This document shows, in pieces, positions 1 to 52,458 of a stretch of 64,000 nucleotides of DNA. The stretch spans positions 38,841,033 to 38,905,032 of the forward strand of contig OX243820.1 of assembly GCA_945859605.1 (NCBI GenBank). The letters are read 5' to 3'. Position 1 is the first letter of the stretch. Each line of letters begins with the position of its first letter. The notes beneath the pieces were generated by a model. That model was given only the letters and a program-made list of their open reading frames with translations, did no database searches and had not been told where the DNA came from. A program made the position numbers and the translations under genes. Origin of the DNA: Lumbricus rubellus (lineage: Eukaryota > Annelida > Clitellata > Crassiclitellata > Lumbricidae).

Positions 1-449
1 AATGCACGGATATCATAATATAATGACTAAAAACTAAGTTACATAAGCCTAGCATAGACACTGATATAAATTTGATCTTAAATTATCATTCGCAGCACAG
101 CATTTGTTTTTCCCGCCATAAAAATCAGTACATTGCATTGAAATACAATTATAATTACTAGTTTATCCCACGTAACATTTTTATTTGTATTCCTAGAAAG
201 AAATGTTATACACCAAACTTCTTTGTCTTTTAATGAGGATCACTTTTGCTGTTTTGTATTTCTTTGTATCTGTGATGGTTCTGGAGTTATTGACAAAACA
301 CCAAATTTTGGCCGCCATTTTCCAAGATGGCGGCTCGAGCATAGCTCGGATTTATGGGGACTTTTGGTATTTTCATCAGTGGGGTGTGCCTAACAACTAT
401 GCCAAGTCTCTAGCTGGTGAAAATTTATTGAGTCGATTTTCCTAAAATT
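1..449. other. No gene recognised (gene B intron 4)
   Basis: AT-rich sequence with a short open frame at 203-445 that matches nothing I know. It should be intron between gene B exon 4 and exon 5. Confidence 0.5.
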
Positions 450-668
450 CTTCCACTATATTGGTTCCGTTCACTCGCTCTGCAACAATGCACAGCCGTT
501 CATTCTCTGTGGTTGGTCAAACAGCCTGCAACGGGCTTCCCTTGACTATGCGGCACCTCCCAAACTGTTATCTCATTTTCACAAACTGTTGAAAACTGGT
601 TTTTTTCCGTTTGACCTCGGCCGGGAGCGCCTCTGAGTAGCTACCTTGAAGGGACGCTATATAAATTA
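450..668 (+). mobile_element. L2/CR1-like LINE 3' fragment
   Basis: Encodes FSVVGQTACNGLPLTMRHL, the C-terminal 'F...GP..WN.LP..LR' motif. It then has the 3' tail gggagcgcctctgagtagct and gggacgctatataaatta. Confidence 0.75.
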
Positions 669-890
669 CGATTGATCCAAATTGTTCATATCTTAAACTC
701 GGGACTCATTTCTAGTTTCCGCCTAGGTGAACCAGCCACTATATATATATATTCATGTATTATACATATGTGCATATATATATATGCATGTATATTATAT
801 CTATATCCCTATGCTACCAATTTGACAAACCGGACCTGCGTTATGTCCACGGCTTCAACTGTATATGTACAGAGAAAATCTCAGCCTCAC

Positions 891-1023
891 CTGGAAAACT
901 GATATTGAAAATCTGCTTAATAACATAGAGGCCATCTCCTGGCCAACTGTATTCTAACGCCTCCTGCATACCTTTTGCCCACAAAGTAACAGCATCATAC
1001 ACCAGCGCAGCACCCATGTGAAG
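891..1023 (-). CDS. Gene B exon 4: ANF-receptor domain
   Basis: 133 bp, phase 0/1, encoding LHMGAALVYDAVTLWAKGMQ and EALEYSWPGDGLYVIKQIF. Acceptor cttttgtag, donor CCAG|GTGAGG. It is the last gene B exon inside the window. Confidence 0.9.
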
Positions 1024-4000
1024 CTACAAAAGCCAAGAAAACTACTCGTACCATAAAATCTATTGCAACAAAATTGACATCAAATTTGTAGATCAAAATT
1101 AATGTTAAACAGAAACACTACCCTATAAATGGATTGAAATTTATATCTGTAGTATTGTTTAGATCCAGAATACGGAATATCGAAAGGATATACTATACTA
1201 TACTTTTACCGATTTATATAGCGCCTATTGCAGTTCACCTAATCAGAGGAGCTCCCAGTGCGAAGAACCCCTTGAAAAAGAAAAATGGACAGAAACAGCA
1301 AAATTACCTCCAGATAAAATCTGAGCAAGAATTGTAACAGGAAAAGCCCAACAGAGGAAAAGGCATACTGCTGGACTGTGGCAGTCCGAGACCATGGTAC
1401 AAGAAGGTCATGACGGTCTACAGAGCGGAGAGAGGTCGTCCAATGGTAGATGAGATAAGCCTCCCAATAAGCTCACAGATGCAGAGAGGAGTTTCACCCC
1501 CAAAATAAGATAATATTATACTGAATCCGAGCAGTTGAGGGAAGTTAATGAAGGTGTTCAGTCATAAAAATCTAAATGTTAGAGAAACCAGGAAGGCGGT
1601 AATTTAAAAAATTGTAACGTACAGAACTGCTTTGTCTCTAATCAAATTACTAAGTGGAGAATTGCTTAAGCTGGTGCATTTTAAACTGTTAAAAATCAAA
1701 TACATTGAATCAAAGACCTGCTCTGCTGTAAATGTTCTGTTTGGCTTGAATTGCAGCAAGCGTGGATCGTTGAAGTGTTTGTCAATGTTCGTAAGTTCTT
1801 GCATGAAAGCTTGAAAATCTGCCGTTTTAGGCTCTGCAAAATTCATGACTAACAATCCATTTTGTGCCAACATCAGAGTTGTGTCTAACTGCGGATAATT
1901 TGGTTGATCCGACCCTTCGGCTGTGAGATTCAATCAACACAGTTAACATAAGAAATATATTGATTTTAATACTGCTGCAGCAATTGCTACAAAATATTCA
2001 TTAACTCATTATAGATTTAGATAGCACCCGTTCAAGGTTCCTACTCAGGAGCGCTCCCGACCCAATCTCGGCTGAAAAGTACTGTTTTAAGGCTGCGATA
2101 AAACGCAGCTGAGTAAACCCTAGGCATAAGGCGCATAGAACGTGGGAACCCATATCATAATTATGTGGCCAATAATAGAGAAAGCACGGTGTTGTATAAG
2201 AGCAGTTCGTGCTCGAGGAATGACGAGTTCATCCTGAGTGGAGTAACATAAACCACGACGCCTCTGAACAACCAACGTAGAGAAACATAATTATACCTCT
2301 TGCAAATAATTATACAGGAGCAGTAGTACCTAAGAGGCACTGCCGCACCAAAGCAGAGACTTCGCTGCGGGATAGGATCCATTAGGAGCCAATACAGGAT
2401 ATCCCGCATATGATCGATGGCATGATGAAAGTTTGGTATACGGCCGACAAGACGTGCGGCCATGCGCAGGACCTGCTCCATGCAAGCACCAAAACTGCAC
2501 AGACGGGAGACCAGCGTGCGCAATAGTAGTCGAGGCGCGTGGTCCAGCAAAAGAATGGATAAGAATAGTGGTAGCATTAGGGGCAAGAGAGCGAAGGACA
2601 ACTCTGAGCTGGCGCAACTGATAGCAATTACGACAGAGCTTGTGAATTTGCTGTGCAAAAGTAAGCACTTGATCTAGGATAACGGCGAGATCAAACTGCG
2701 AGAACTCAGAGAAAAGGATTGCTAGATCAATCCTAGCTAGCTGATGTCGCGTGCCCAGTCAGATGAATTGAGTCTTGCAGTGCGGTTCGACGACATCCAC
2801 GCCCCAAGGATATCCAGCGCTTGGCTCATGACCCGAACTGTGGGAGCTACATCAGACGCCAAGCAGTGCAGGTGTGCTTGGACAGTAAAGACTGGCTTAG
2901 GACAGCATGTGCTGCAAGAAGAAGACCAAGGTCAGCTGTGTAAATGATATAGATGAGGGCTGGAGGGGCCAAGGACAGATCCCTGGGGCAAACCAAATGG
3001 AAAGGGATCCATGGAGATCTAGTAGGACCTATTATAGATGACTGGAAAGGAGCGATCATGTACGAAAGAGCTAATTCAATCCAGGAAGTTACCAGAAAGA
3101 CCAAATGAGACAGACTTGCGCTTAAGTGGAATATCATGGCCTACACAATCAAAGATGACACGGTCAAGCAGTGCCAGAAGAAACACCTGGACCTAACATA
3201 GCCCTATATAATTTTAATAAATATTAATCAAACGCCTCTCTATCTCTTTTGGACTCACTGCAGGCCAATCCCTTTACTGGAACACTTCTTTCTTCGCCGG
3301 ACGGTCCAGTTGAGTGATTCTGGGAGACCCTCTGGTCCCCGACTCTATTTGGTCTCCCGCAAGGGTTTGTCCTAGCTCCCTTGTAACTTTACTTGCTGTG
3401 ACATTAACATCTTACGGCGTGCTACACCAGCTGTATGTATGCAGATGACACACAGGCATAATCTGCACTGCTCTCCACTCGCAACCATCAAGGCTGCCCG
3501 CACCGTGCAACGAGCAATCGGTCCACGCATATTTATTGGACGTCCTCAAACTAACTCCGCCTCAACGTCCAAAAAACTCAATTCACTTGGTTGGGCACTA
3601 TTATAGGCAACAGCTGGCTAAGCTGGACCTAAGCGTTCTCTCTACTTATTTCCTATCTATGACTTTTTCTATGGTGGTGCGTGACCTTGGGGCACCCAAT
3701 TATCATAATCCAAATAGTTAATAAAAAAGTTCATTAAAATGTAGGTTCAAAATAATGTTCTTACTATGAGCATTTTGAATAACTTTTGAATTCAGATACT
3801 TTTACTCTAAAGTCTAAATTGCTCAAATAAAAATTTATAGAAATGACTCACAATGATCGTGACGACTGCTGATAAAGAGTATTGTGCCATCCAACATTCC
3901 TATAGAAGACGCTATTCTCAGAACATATGACGCATCAAAACGCCGCATCGCAAGGAATATTACTGCAAGAAAAATCAATCCTGATAAAAAGTCTTACTCG

Positions 4001-7000
4001 CGTTTGATTGTGTTTTTTGCATGTATGTAAACTTGTTATAGCGCCCCTTAAAACCCGCTAAGAGGCGTTTCCGACTACAGAGCGGAAACTGCATCGGAGT
4101 TTCACGCCGAAGCGCTGAGCAATTGCGAGTGAAGAACTTGTCCAAGGTCCCAACGCGGCGACTTGAGGTGGATTCGAGGTGCGCGGACGATTGACCACCG
4201 GACGGTTGACCACCCGACGATTGACCACTGCGGACGTTTGATTATCGACCAAATGAGAACCGGACGATTGACCACCGGGCGATTGATCACCGGTCTAGCG
4301 GTTACTTAAATTTATTAACTAATGATGAAAGAAAATGTAGTATTTACCGCTAGCAAAGCTAAACATCGTCGGCTTCTTTTAATTTTTATATGTAGACCTG
4401 CATACATGTAGGCCTAGGCTACATGAAATAGCATATCACAATTATTAAGTAGCCTACGCATTCCAAATAAACCTCCTATTGTTCTTCACCAAGGTCCAGC
4501 GCAGTCCATCAAATATATATTTTCGCATTTCACTTCGTATTATTAGGCTACATTTTAAATAGAGTAGGCTATGTGGTACATTGAGTGTGTCGTTTTATAT
4601 AAATCAAGCGATGATCAATCGTCCGGTGGTCAATCGTCCGGTGATCAAACGGTCGATGGTCAAACGTCCGCAGTGGTCAATCGTCCGGTGGTCAACCGTC
4701 CGGTGGTCAATCGTCCGGTGGTCAATCCCCCTAGAATCGGATTCGAACCTGCAACTCTTCGGCTGCATAAACATAAACGCGGTGGTGTAGTGGGTATCAC
4801 TACACCACCGCGTTTATGTTTAAGCCTCACGCGTTTGCATTTGGGAACGCAGGCAAGAATAACTCTGGTCATTAATATTCATAGTTGCTCAAACTTTGAT
4901 TTCTTTGATTTAAAAAAAATTAGAATCAGTTCTTATGACCGCCACTTAACATCATTGATCGACGTTACCTGATTACCTTTCTCTAGTCATATATAAATCA
5001 ATAACTGTTCTTGGCGAACAAACTTGTACAATTGTTGGACTTACATTTTGGATCTCTTTAACCCTGTGTCTGTGCTCTTCAATGGGGATGTACAGGGAAA
5101 GAGAAAAAGGGAAAGACCAAGGAAACGATGAAGAGACATGATCAAGGAGGACTGTCAGGAGATGGAGATGTCGATGCAGGAGGCTGTGCATCAGGCGGAG
5201 AACAGAAGGAGATGGAGAGCTTCCATAGATGAGCGGCTTCTGCGTGCTGGGGCATCGCCAAGGCCATAAGTCAAAGTAAGCCTGTGCTCTCGTCACTCCA
5301 TTTCATTTTGTTTTCAACTCTAGACTTATCGTTATCATAGGCTGCAACTCGATCTTACGAACATGATATTGGTTTCGGCATACCACCGATTGAAGCCTTG
5401 TGCATCAGAAAGAAGAAGTTATTAATTAGCCTACCGTACATTAACAATCGCCTTTTGGAAACATGCGCTTGTGCAGAAACATTACTAATTGAGCTAAAAA
5501 GAGATGGCCATATAGTTTTATGAATACTGCTGTAATGTTTTTGAATTTGAATTTGGAGGATGGGTTACGCTGAGACATACTGTAACGGAAATTTCTTTCT
5601 CACCCATTACAATAAACTTATGCAACAATTTTTGACAACCGAATGCGCCATGAAAATGATGACACAATACAGCATATACATGTAACATGTATATACATGG
5701 AACTGAAGTTTCTATTTTGAGACACAGAAAATTCAATTCCACATAAAAAAATAGGCCCGACATAAATACGCATTTAAAGTGAATTTAGCAGACGTGGAAC
5801 ATAATACAGTAGTTCACTTTGAGAACATCCAACTACCTTGAAGAATAGTTCATTATCAGGGCTTGACGTTTCTGAATTTTGGTTGTAGTTTGACAAAGTA
5901 TCACCGATTGAGATTGAGGATTTGTCAGTTTTTGTTAGTAAAGAACAAGTATTTACACCCGTTTCAGTTTCGATTAGAATACATTGCTAATGCGTCATTT
6001 TCAAATCCAAGGAATCCATTAGGTCCAGTCGCAGGCCTTAAACAAATACTAAAATAAATTAAAATTTGCCCAAAAATAATTTTAGCTGCACCAAATGGTT
6101 AAGAGTGCATTTTAAATAATAAAACGCTCCGTGAGTGCAACAGGCATCTAGGCTACCTCTGCCATCAAAATTAATTATTTGAATGAGTAACATAATCCAT
6201 CTGAGTTCTTTGGGAGGCAAAAGTAATTCGCTGCCTCGCAATTCCTCTCTTCCGTCCTCGCATTATATATATTATCACCTCCCTGAAATGAACCTACTCC
6301 AAGTTCAACATTATCTGGTCTCTAGACCATTAAGCAGGTGCACTGGTGCAGGTTAGATTCTGTTGACAGAATACAAGAATGATTAAGAGATCAAGATTAT
6401 GGTCTCTGCCATTGCATTGAACAGCGAGAAAATTACTTGTCATTGGCTACTATCTGGCCAGTGATTTGACCGTCATTGATAACTATGAGAATATTCACGA
6501 TGGCCCAGAAGCTGCATAGGTCATTGCCTGCCCTTAAGCAAAGATTGCAATCAAAAGGAATATAGCACCATAAACATAATATATCACCAGTTCCTCTGTC
6601 AAATAATCCTAAGCTAAGTGCTTCGGTGGCCCTTGAAAGTTTGGCTAAGACAAACAGAGTGTCAAACAAATTTCGCTACCAAATACAATGTCATCGTGTG
6701 CAAGAAAGACAGACAGGACAGAAAAGATAAACCACCTCCACCCAACATCATTCATAACCATTAAACACCCAGCAATTTCAAGGCCCGACATGCCCTATAC
6801 GACCAATCCTTCATTTTATTTTCCTATAATGAGAGAATGAACCAGAAAAACTTTGCTCATTATCAACTTAAGAAATATGCAATAAATACGTGTGGGGTGT
6901 AGCGCCATCGACGGCAGGGTAATTCCACAGGCAGTAAAGGCGAGAACAGAAACGGTGTGTTTGCCGATTATTGTAGATGTAGAGAATAGACCAATAAGCG

Positions 7001-7993
7001 GGTTCACCATCTCAGTGACCTTTCGAGTGCGCGTGCGCAGTAGTCAAGGCCACCACTACAATAGATGGTGTATATACCAAAAGTTCCGAAACTTAATGAC
7101 TCGCGCATTGCGAATTTGCAATCTTTATATAATACACCGTCTATTGTGTAGTGACCTTGACTACTGCGCACGCGCGCACGAAAGGTCACTGAGATGGTGA
7201 ACCCGCTTATATGTTTGACTGTTTTCACGATTCTGGTGATTTAACTGAATGCTACACATAAATACCTGCCTTTATACCCTTTTCTCTTCCAAGACAACAG
7301 TAGGTGGATGAGCTCGGGTACAATCATTCCTGGCTCTTTATCCCAAAGCAACCTTGAATAAATAGTCTCAACGACGTAAAGGTACTTTTGACCCAAAACG
7401 CTTCTGATGTTGTTTTCAACAAGATGTACAAATTCATCATCAGAATCACTCTCTTTATCTCCCAAAATCGCCAAATTTATGAGGTTTTTAAACTTTATCA
7501 GATCCAGCAAAATGGTTGAAGCTGAAAGACCAATGTCCCCATGAACACGTGACAATGTCGGAAACCACTCGCTCTTGGCCGCGTCTTTGAAGTAACAGCC
7601 ATACGAGACCACTGGTATGTTGTAGGAAGCGGAAAACAAACTAATTATTTTGCAGCAGGCTACGCAATATGGACCGATTATGCCATGGATACGCTTGCCA
7701 TTTGCCAGTAAACGATTCCACAATTTCAACAGCCCTCTTGCGGTAGCTGCTGCATTGCATCCAGAATCGATTATTTCCCATTCGCTGAGGTCAAATTCAG
7801 GCAGAATTTCTTGTGCCTGATTAACGCTTTTCATGATAGCCCCCGCCATTCTGTCGCCATCGCTAATGAGACCTTTTTTGTCAAGCTCGAAAAGAAAAAC
7901 TAAAATTAATTTCGGCCTTGAGTCGATGGTATCCGTTAAATATCCACATGCATAGATAATAAAAATGGCCATTTGAAGCTCAATGTTCAACAT
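891..7993 (-). CDS. Receptor guanylyl cyclase, gene B (5' part; 3' end off window)
   Basis: Paralogue of gene A, downstream in the same orientation. Four exons (7258-7993, 3852-3962, 1718-1920, 891-1023) give about 394 N-terminal residues: signal peptide and most of the ANF-receptor ectodomain. No stop or frameshift is seen in them. Exons 2-4 have exactly the gene A lengths and phases, and exon 1 is 6 bp longer. Residue identity to A looks like roughly 60-70 percent by eye. Exon 5 and beyond should lie left of position 1. Intron 1 carries a MITE, an RTE fragment and a foldback element; intron 2 carries L2-like LINE fragments. Confidence 0.88.
1718..1920 (-). CDS. Gene B exon 3: ANF-receptor domain
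   Basis: 203 bp, phase 1/0, encoding NGLLVMNFAEPKTADFQAF and MQELTNIDKHFNDPRL. Acceptor atctcacag, donor CAG|GTCTTT. Paralogue of gene A exon 3. Confidence 0.9.
2010..3190 (-). mobile_element. L2/CR1-like LINE fragment
   Basis: The minus strand shows successive RT pieces in shifting frames: GLPQGSVLGP, IIYTADLGLLLAAHAVL, FAQQIHKLCRNCYQLRQLRV and HAIDHMRDILYWLLMDPIP. It ends in the common 3' tail (gagcgctcc...gaacctt...gctatctaaatc). It is heavily broken and lies in gene B intron 2. Confidence 0.8.
3230..3620 (+). mobile_element. L2/CR1-like RT fragment
   Basis: Plus-strand pieces ARVCPSSLVTLLAVT and VLHQLYADDTQA include the YADD active site, followed by LRLNVQKTQF. Multiple stops. It is head to head with the fragment at 2010-3190. 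Confidence 0.65.
3852..3962 (-). CDS. Gene B exon 2: ANF-receptor domain
   Basis: 111 bp, phase 1/1, encoding IFLAMRRFDASYVLRIASS and IGMLDGTILFISS. It is flanked by cttgcag and T|GTGAGT and aligns base for base in length with gene A exon 2. Confidence 0.85.
4030..4180 (-). mobile_element. SINE body copy
   Basis: The plus strand has gactacagagcggaaactgc and gcaattgcgagtgaagaact, the inverse of the SINE body at 42180-42260. It adjoins the foldback element at 4186. Confidence 0.6.
4186..4824. mobile_element. Foldback element with 15 bp tandem-repeat arms (TU-like)
   Basis: The left arm (4186-4292) carries units like GGACGATTGACCACC. The right arm (4608-4730) carries the inverse GGTGGTCAATCGTCC units. 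The centre is ordinary AT-rich DNA. It is followed by a perfect 24 bp inverted repeat. Gene A intron 1 lacks the segment at the matching place (about 48265), so it is an insertion. The layout is that of TU elements. Confidence 0.75.
4771..4823. repeat. Perfect 24 bp inverted repeat
   Basis: Arms starting aaacataaacgcggtggtgt and its exact inverse flank a 5 bp spacer (ggtat). It lies exactly where the insertion stops and paralogous intron sequence resumes. Confidence 0.85.
5085..5285 (+). mobile_element. RTE-like LINE 3' fragment
   Basis: About 190 bp in gene B intron 1. It has a basic run like GRP+KR followed by EMEMSMQEAVHQAENRRRWR and ends in gccataagtcaaagtaag, matching the 3' end at 45340-45370. 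The homologous place in gene A intron 1 (about 48520) lacks it, which marks its borders. Confidence 0.75.
5290..6993. other. Gene B intron 1, partly conserved with gene A intron 1
   Basis: 5330-5480 aligns with 49313-49440 in gene A (tcataggctgcaactc and aacaatcgcctt). The remainder to the MITE has no recognised feature. Confidence 0.6.
6994..7210. mobile_element. 217 bp foldback MITE
   Basis: Inverted arms starting ATAAGCGGGTTCACCATCTC extend about 90 bp each, so transcribed RNA would form a long hairpin. It sits about 47 bp inside gene B intron 1, just after the exon 1 donor. Confidence 0.8.
7258..7993 (-). CDS. Gene B exon 1: signal peptide and N-terminal ANF-receptor domain
   Basis: 736 bp, ending in phase 1. 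It starts MLNIELQMAIFIIYACGYLT, carries GDRMAGAIMKSVNQAQEILP and HGIIGPYCVACCKIIS, and ends GYKGRYL. The donor T|GTGTAG is the same as in gene A. The ATG lies at the same place as in gene A, with shared upstream sequence. Confidence 0.9.
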
Positions 7994-8138
7994 TGCTGAA
8001 TAAGTGATTATAAAATTACAATGGCCATTTTATACTGTTGCCATCGCCTACGAATCTGCACCCTCCAAAAACATTGCAAAATAACCCTACGATTGAAGTA
8101 AGTAAGCCATTCACTTCAGGACGAAGAAAAATGAAGAA
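7994..8138 (-). promoter_or_regulatory. Gene B 5' flank conserved with gene A
   Basis: Counterpart of the gene A upstream block, with the same CACCCTCCAAAAACATTGCA stretch and AAGTAAGTAAG further up. A CR1-like LINE fragment begins just beyond it, so little private regulatory sequence is left on this side. Confidence 0.5.
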
Positions 8139-8149
8139 ATCGATATAAA

Positions 8150-9000
8150 GTCTATATTTTAATATGTATAATGTCAAGCATTGAAGGACGAAGATGACAC
8201 CCCATTAGGATCACTTTGAGGGTAGAAGGAGGGAGGTCAATCCCCAGGAAGCTGACATCTTGCTCTTGCGGTCTATTCAGAGCAACAAACTTGCAATTTG
8301 CTTTCAGGACAACAGGTCCAACTCCTGCAGCGCTCATAGCTTTGACACATCATTTGCTAGAAACTGTTGAGCATGAGTCTTATGTACGTTTAAGTTCATT
8401 TGATTTTTCTAAAGCTTTCGACACGGCTAGACAAAATAGCCTTGCTTTGCAGCTTGCCTCACCTCCAATAATTCCAGACCTTGTTTATAATTGGGTAATA
8501 GAAAATTACTATTATTTTATAGTAGAGTGCATTGCACCAAGTTCTGTGAAATTATCTCTTCAAAACGTATCGATGCCAGTTTTGCACAGAGACTTGGCCC
8601 TTCTAATTTTGTTATTAGGCCTACAGTTGCTGGTTTTAAAGCTTTCCATTTGGGGAACCGACTATACAAATAATTAATGTGCTGATGACTGTAAATTGGT
8701 GGTGCCTGCATCATGTAATTCAACTAGGCTACTGAATCTGAATTACCTCCTATTGAACAATGATTGATGATTGATCCATAAGCTGTAACTTACGTTTGCA
8801 TAGTAAGTCTTGTGAAATTATCGTTACGCTACACATCCCCATTTCCGAACTGTTGTCACTTTTAAAAAATTGACGGCATTGAAAGGGCCTCCCGTTTGAA
8901 GATCCTTGGTGTAGGCCTAACACTCTCTGAAATCTGAAAGAATCAGGTTTTCCTTACATATTAATAACATTTGGTGTGGAGAAAGCAGTCCATTTTTCGT
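8150..9000 (+). mobile_element. CR1-like LINE RT fragment
   Basis: Encodes FAFRTTGPTPAALIALTHHL and YVRLSSFDFSKAFDTARQNS (RT motifs 1-3) and, after frame changes, CADDCKLVVPAS at the active-site position. It starts just upstream of gene B. Confidence 0.8.
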
Positions 9001-10180
9001 TGCGTGTCTTGGTAGTTCCTGGGTTAGGCTAAATGGCATAGCCTAATTATTTCGTCTAGTCTATTCGACGTAGCCTAATTCGTTCTACAATAATTATTGT
9101 TGCGCGAATTATTTTTACTCCTCTCGTGCTTGGTGGGGATTCGCTAATTTGAGTGAGCGTGAACGGCTTAGGCCTAATTCTGTGATGCGAAACTTATCAA
9201 GCTTGGTTATTTGCCCTCCTCCTTCCTTTTGAAAAGCTATGCGTCAAAGCCGACCGCACTCTATTTTCCACTATTTTGGCCAACCCTGGCGTGTCCTCCA
9301 TGATTTACTTCCTCCAGTTCATGAATCACAACACTCTTTGAGTCCACACAACCTCACAATTCCACATTCTGACGCATCATCTGTCGTGGTCCTCTTATTA
9401 TTCGCTTCCACTTCATTTTTTCTTTGAAGACCATTCTTAGCAGTGACCATCCCCCAGCCTGTGTTCTACCCACTTCCATTGTCCCTCTTTTGCTGTGTGT
9501 GTTCCCACTCTATCAGGAATCTTTCATCTCCGATTATTCCGAGACCTTGTAAGTTATTACAAGAAGACCGTGACATTCTAAACAGTGATTTACCAGGACA
9601 TTATGGGAGTCCGCGAAAGAAAGCGGATGTTATATTTTATTTGACCTGAAGTAAGAAGAGGAACTTATAAATTTAAATATTCCCTAACTATTATTATGAT
9701 AAACCAAGAAGCAACAAATTAACGGGAATGCGAAGAAACGATAAGACATTAATATGGAATGTGGTGTTGTTTGTATCAGAGACATGATCCATGGGAAAAT
9801 ATGTGCATATAGACGTAACTTTCTGTTGTGACGGTGGTCTCCAGTCACCACCACTTTTAAAAGTAGTGGTGACAGTCACCACCACTTTTTAGTCAGGCAA
9901 ATAAATATTTTTTAATATGAAAGCATTTGGCTGCATGTCTAACGTAATAGGCTAGGCTATTCATGATTAAATAGCTTTAGAACTGGGCAAGGACGCTGTG
10001 CTGCTAACATGGTTCGATGAAGGCAGGCTTCCGACCCACGTGTAGCTGTGGTGAAATCTAGACAATGTCATACATCGTAAATGACTGCAAAACAACTCCC
10101 GTGTGGTTCAAACCGCCGTGCATGTGGCTGCTGTTCAGTGGCTGAACGCGTTCTGCAAAAGCTAAATAAAATAAATAATG
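9000..10180. other. Spacer between genes B and A
   Basis: No gene seen. 9780-9895 holds a repeat with caccaccactttt palindromes that recurs at 37510-37600 (words gaaagtta and gacggtgg). Confidence 0.5.
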
Positions 10181-10760
10181 CACTTCCTCCTCCTTTCTCC
10201 AGTTGACTCGACCAAGTGCTTAGGAGTCTCTGTAGACCAGCATTTTAACTGGAAAGAACATACAGACTTAAATAAGTATATCTTCAAATGCAGCCGGGAA
10301 CACTTTATTAGGCATGTTATCGCGAACGTTAAAAACCTTTGCCTTTAACCATTAGACTAAAGCTGTATCATGTCCTAGTTTTACCTTTCGTGGCATAGGC
10401 CTACTGTAATTATAGTTTGGGCCTCCACATACAACTCCAGGCTTCACAGATAAATCGTCTTGCAAAACCGGGGATTCGCATTGTTGCCGACGGAGCCCCT
10501 TGTGGCCAACCCCTCCCCCATACTATGCAATTATTCTCCTAACTGAATAATTTATTAAAAGTTGAACAGACAACGACTTTTGAAAGTTGGGATTTTATGT
10601 TTCGCTTTGATCGGGGTCTATTACCCGCAAGTTTAAAAGGTTTTTTCGGCCATTAATTTTGTCTGCATGTACACTTACATTTCACAAGAATTCAAACCTC
10701 ATACCGCCAGCATTCGCCTGCACTAACTCCCGCCTTTTTCAATCGAATTAGTTGAAGTAG
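10180..10760 (+). mobile_element. LINE RT C-terminal fragment
   Basis: Encodes VDSTKCLGVSVDQHFNWKEH (the post-RT 'K.LGV.ID..L.W..H' motif) and, with stops, further degenerate thumb sequence. Possibly the continuation of the fragment at 8150, split by about 1.2 kb. Confidence 0.7.
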
Positions 10761-11122
10761 GCTATTATGGAAAAATCTCTTTAGTAATTCGCTCGTCCTC
10801 CAACGTTAGTATAATTATTTAAAAGAAAATCACGCATTCCCTTATTCAATGAAAATAAAAAAATGATGCTACTCACAATGTCGTCAATAGACTCTTACGC
10901 CTAGTTAAAGTATAGAGTGTTTTATATTTCTTCTGCCGTTTTTGCGCACATTTTGAGTGATTGCTCTCTTTCTTCTTTATCTCCTAAATCTGTTAATATC
11001 GTTAGTTAATTTTTACTCTGCTGACTGACTGCCATCACATAATGTTTGCAATTCAATATGATATCAGGATGCCCCTAATTACCGGAATCCTTGGTCATCA
11101 CTTGCTCCTGTACCCACAATGT

Positions 11123-11231
11123 CTTATTGATTTATTGATAGATTTATTGATCGATTTATTGATTGATTGATTGATTGAGTAGGCTACTATCGGCACCAAA
11201 CATCTCCAAATAATCAGTAAAATCTATTCTT
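11123..11231 (-). terminator. Gene A 3' UTR with candidate poly(A) signals
   Basis: Immediately after the stop codon the minus strand reads agatgtttggtgccga, shared with gene C. It then has three AATAAA hexamers (as TTTATT on the plus strand near 11130, 11143 and 11155) inside a TGAT-rich run. Any of them could be the cleavage signal. Confidence 0.5.
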
Positions 11232-51862
<40,631 letters not shown>

Positions 51863-52005
51863 TGCTGAAGTAATTATAAAATTATAATGGCCATTTTAAA
51901 CTGTTACTATCACTTACGAAACTGCACCCTCCAAAAACATTGCAAAATACCCCTGAAATTGTAGTAAGTAAGAAATTCATGACAGGACGAAGCAAGCGAC
52001 GGCAT
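51863..52005 (-). promoter_or_regulatory. Gene A 5' flank conserved with gene B
   Basis: About 140 bp before the ATG can be aligned with the gene B flank, including AATGGCCATTTTA and the block CACCCTCCAAAAACATTGCA. The block is probably 5' UTR and core promoter. No clear TATA box is seen. Conservation could reflect recent duplication alone. Confidence 0.5.
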
Positions 52006-52189
52006 GGATACCAAGCATATAAGATTTTGAATCCATGTTACAAGTTGCCTCTGTGTCAAGTTCCACAAAATAAATACAACTGGCTTGTTAATATTATTTT
52101 CTAAAAGATCGGACGCATGTTACCAGGTTTGATGGACTGACATCCAGTGCTGCAGGTAGTAACGCCAGCTTGATCCAGGTATCAAGGGA

Positions 52190-52416
52190 TGGGGGCCCCA
52201 GTAGAGTAGGCCTAATGGTTAACACGCTGGCCAAGAGTGCGAGAGGTAGCAGGTTCGAGTCCCCGTTGGGCGGATTTGATTTGTAGGCTGCTATTAGCGC
52301 CATTGTAATTGCAAAGCTGTCTGCTCAGTTGGTAGTTAAGTATAATTAAGATTACTGCATAACTTGTAAAATGTAAAGCGCAGTGCGTCTTGCAGGAGTT
52401 TCAGTGAAGAAAATAA

Positions 52417-52458
<42 letters not shown>

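Noticed and set aside
203..445. 80-codon frame near the left end
   Set aside because: It has a hydrophobic start but no similarity to anything I know, and it lies in the expected gene B intron on the opposite strand.
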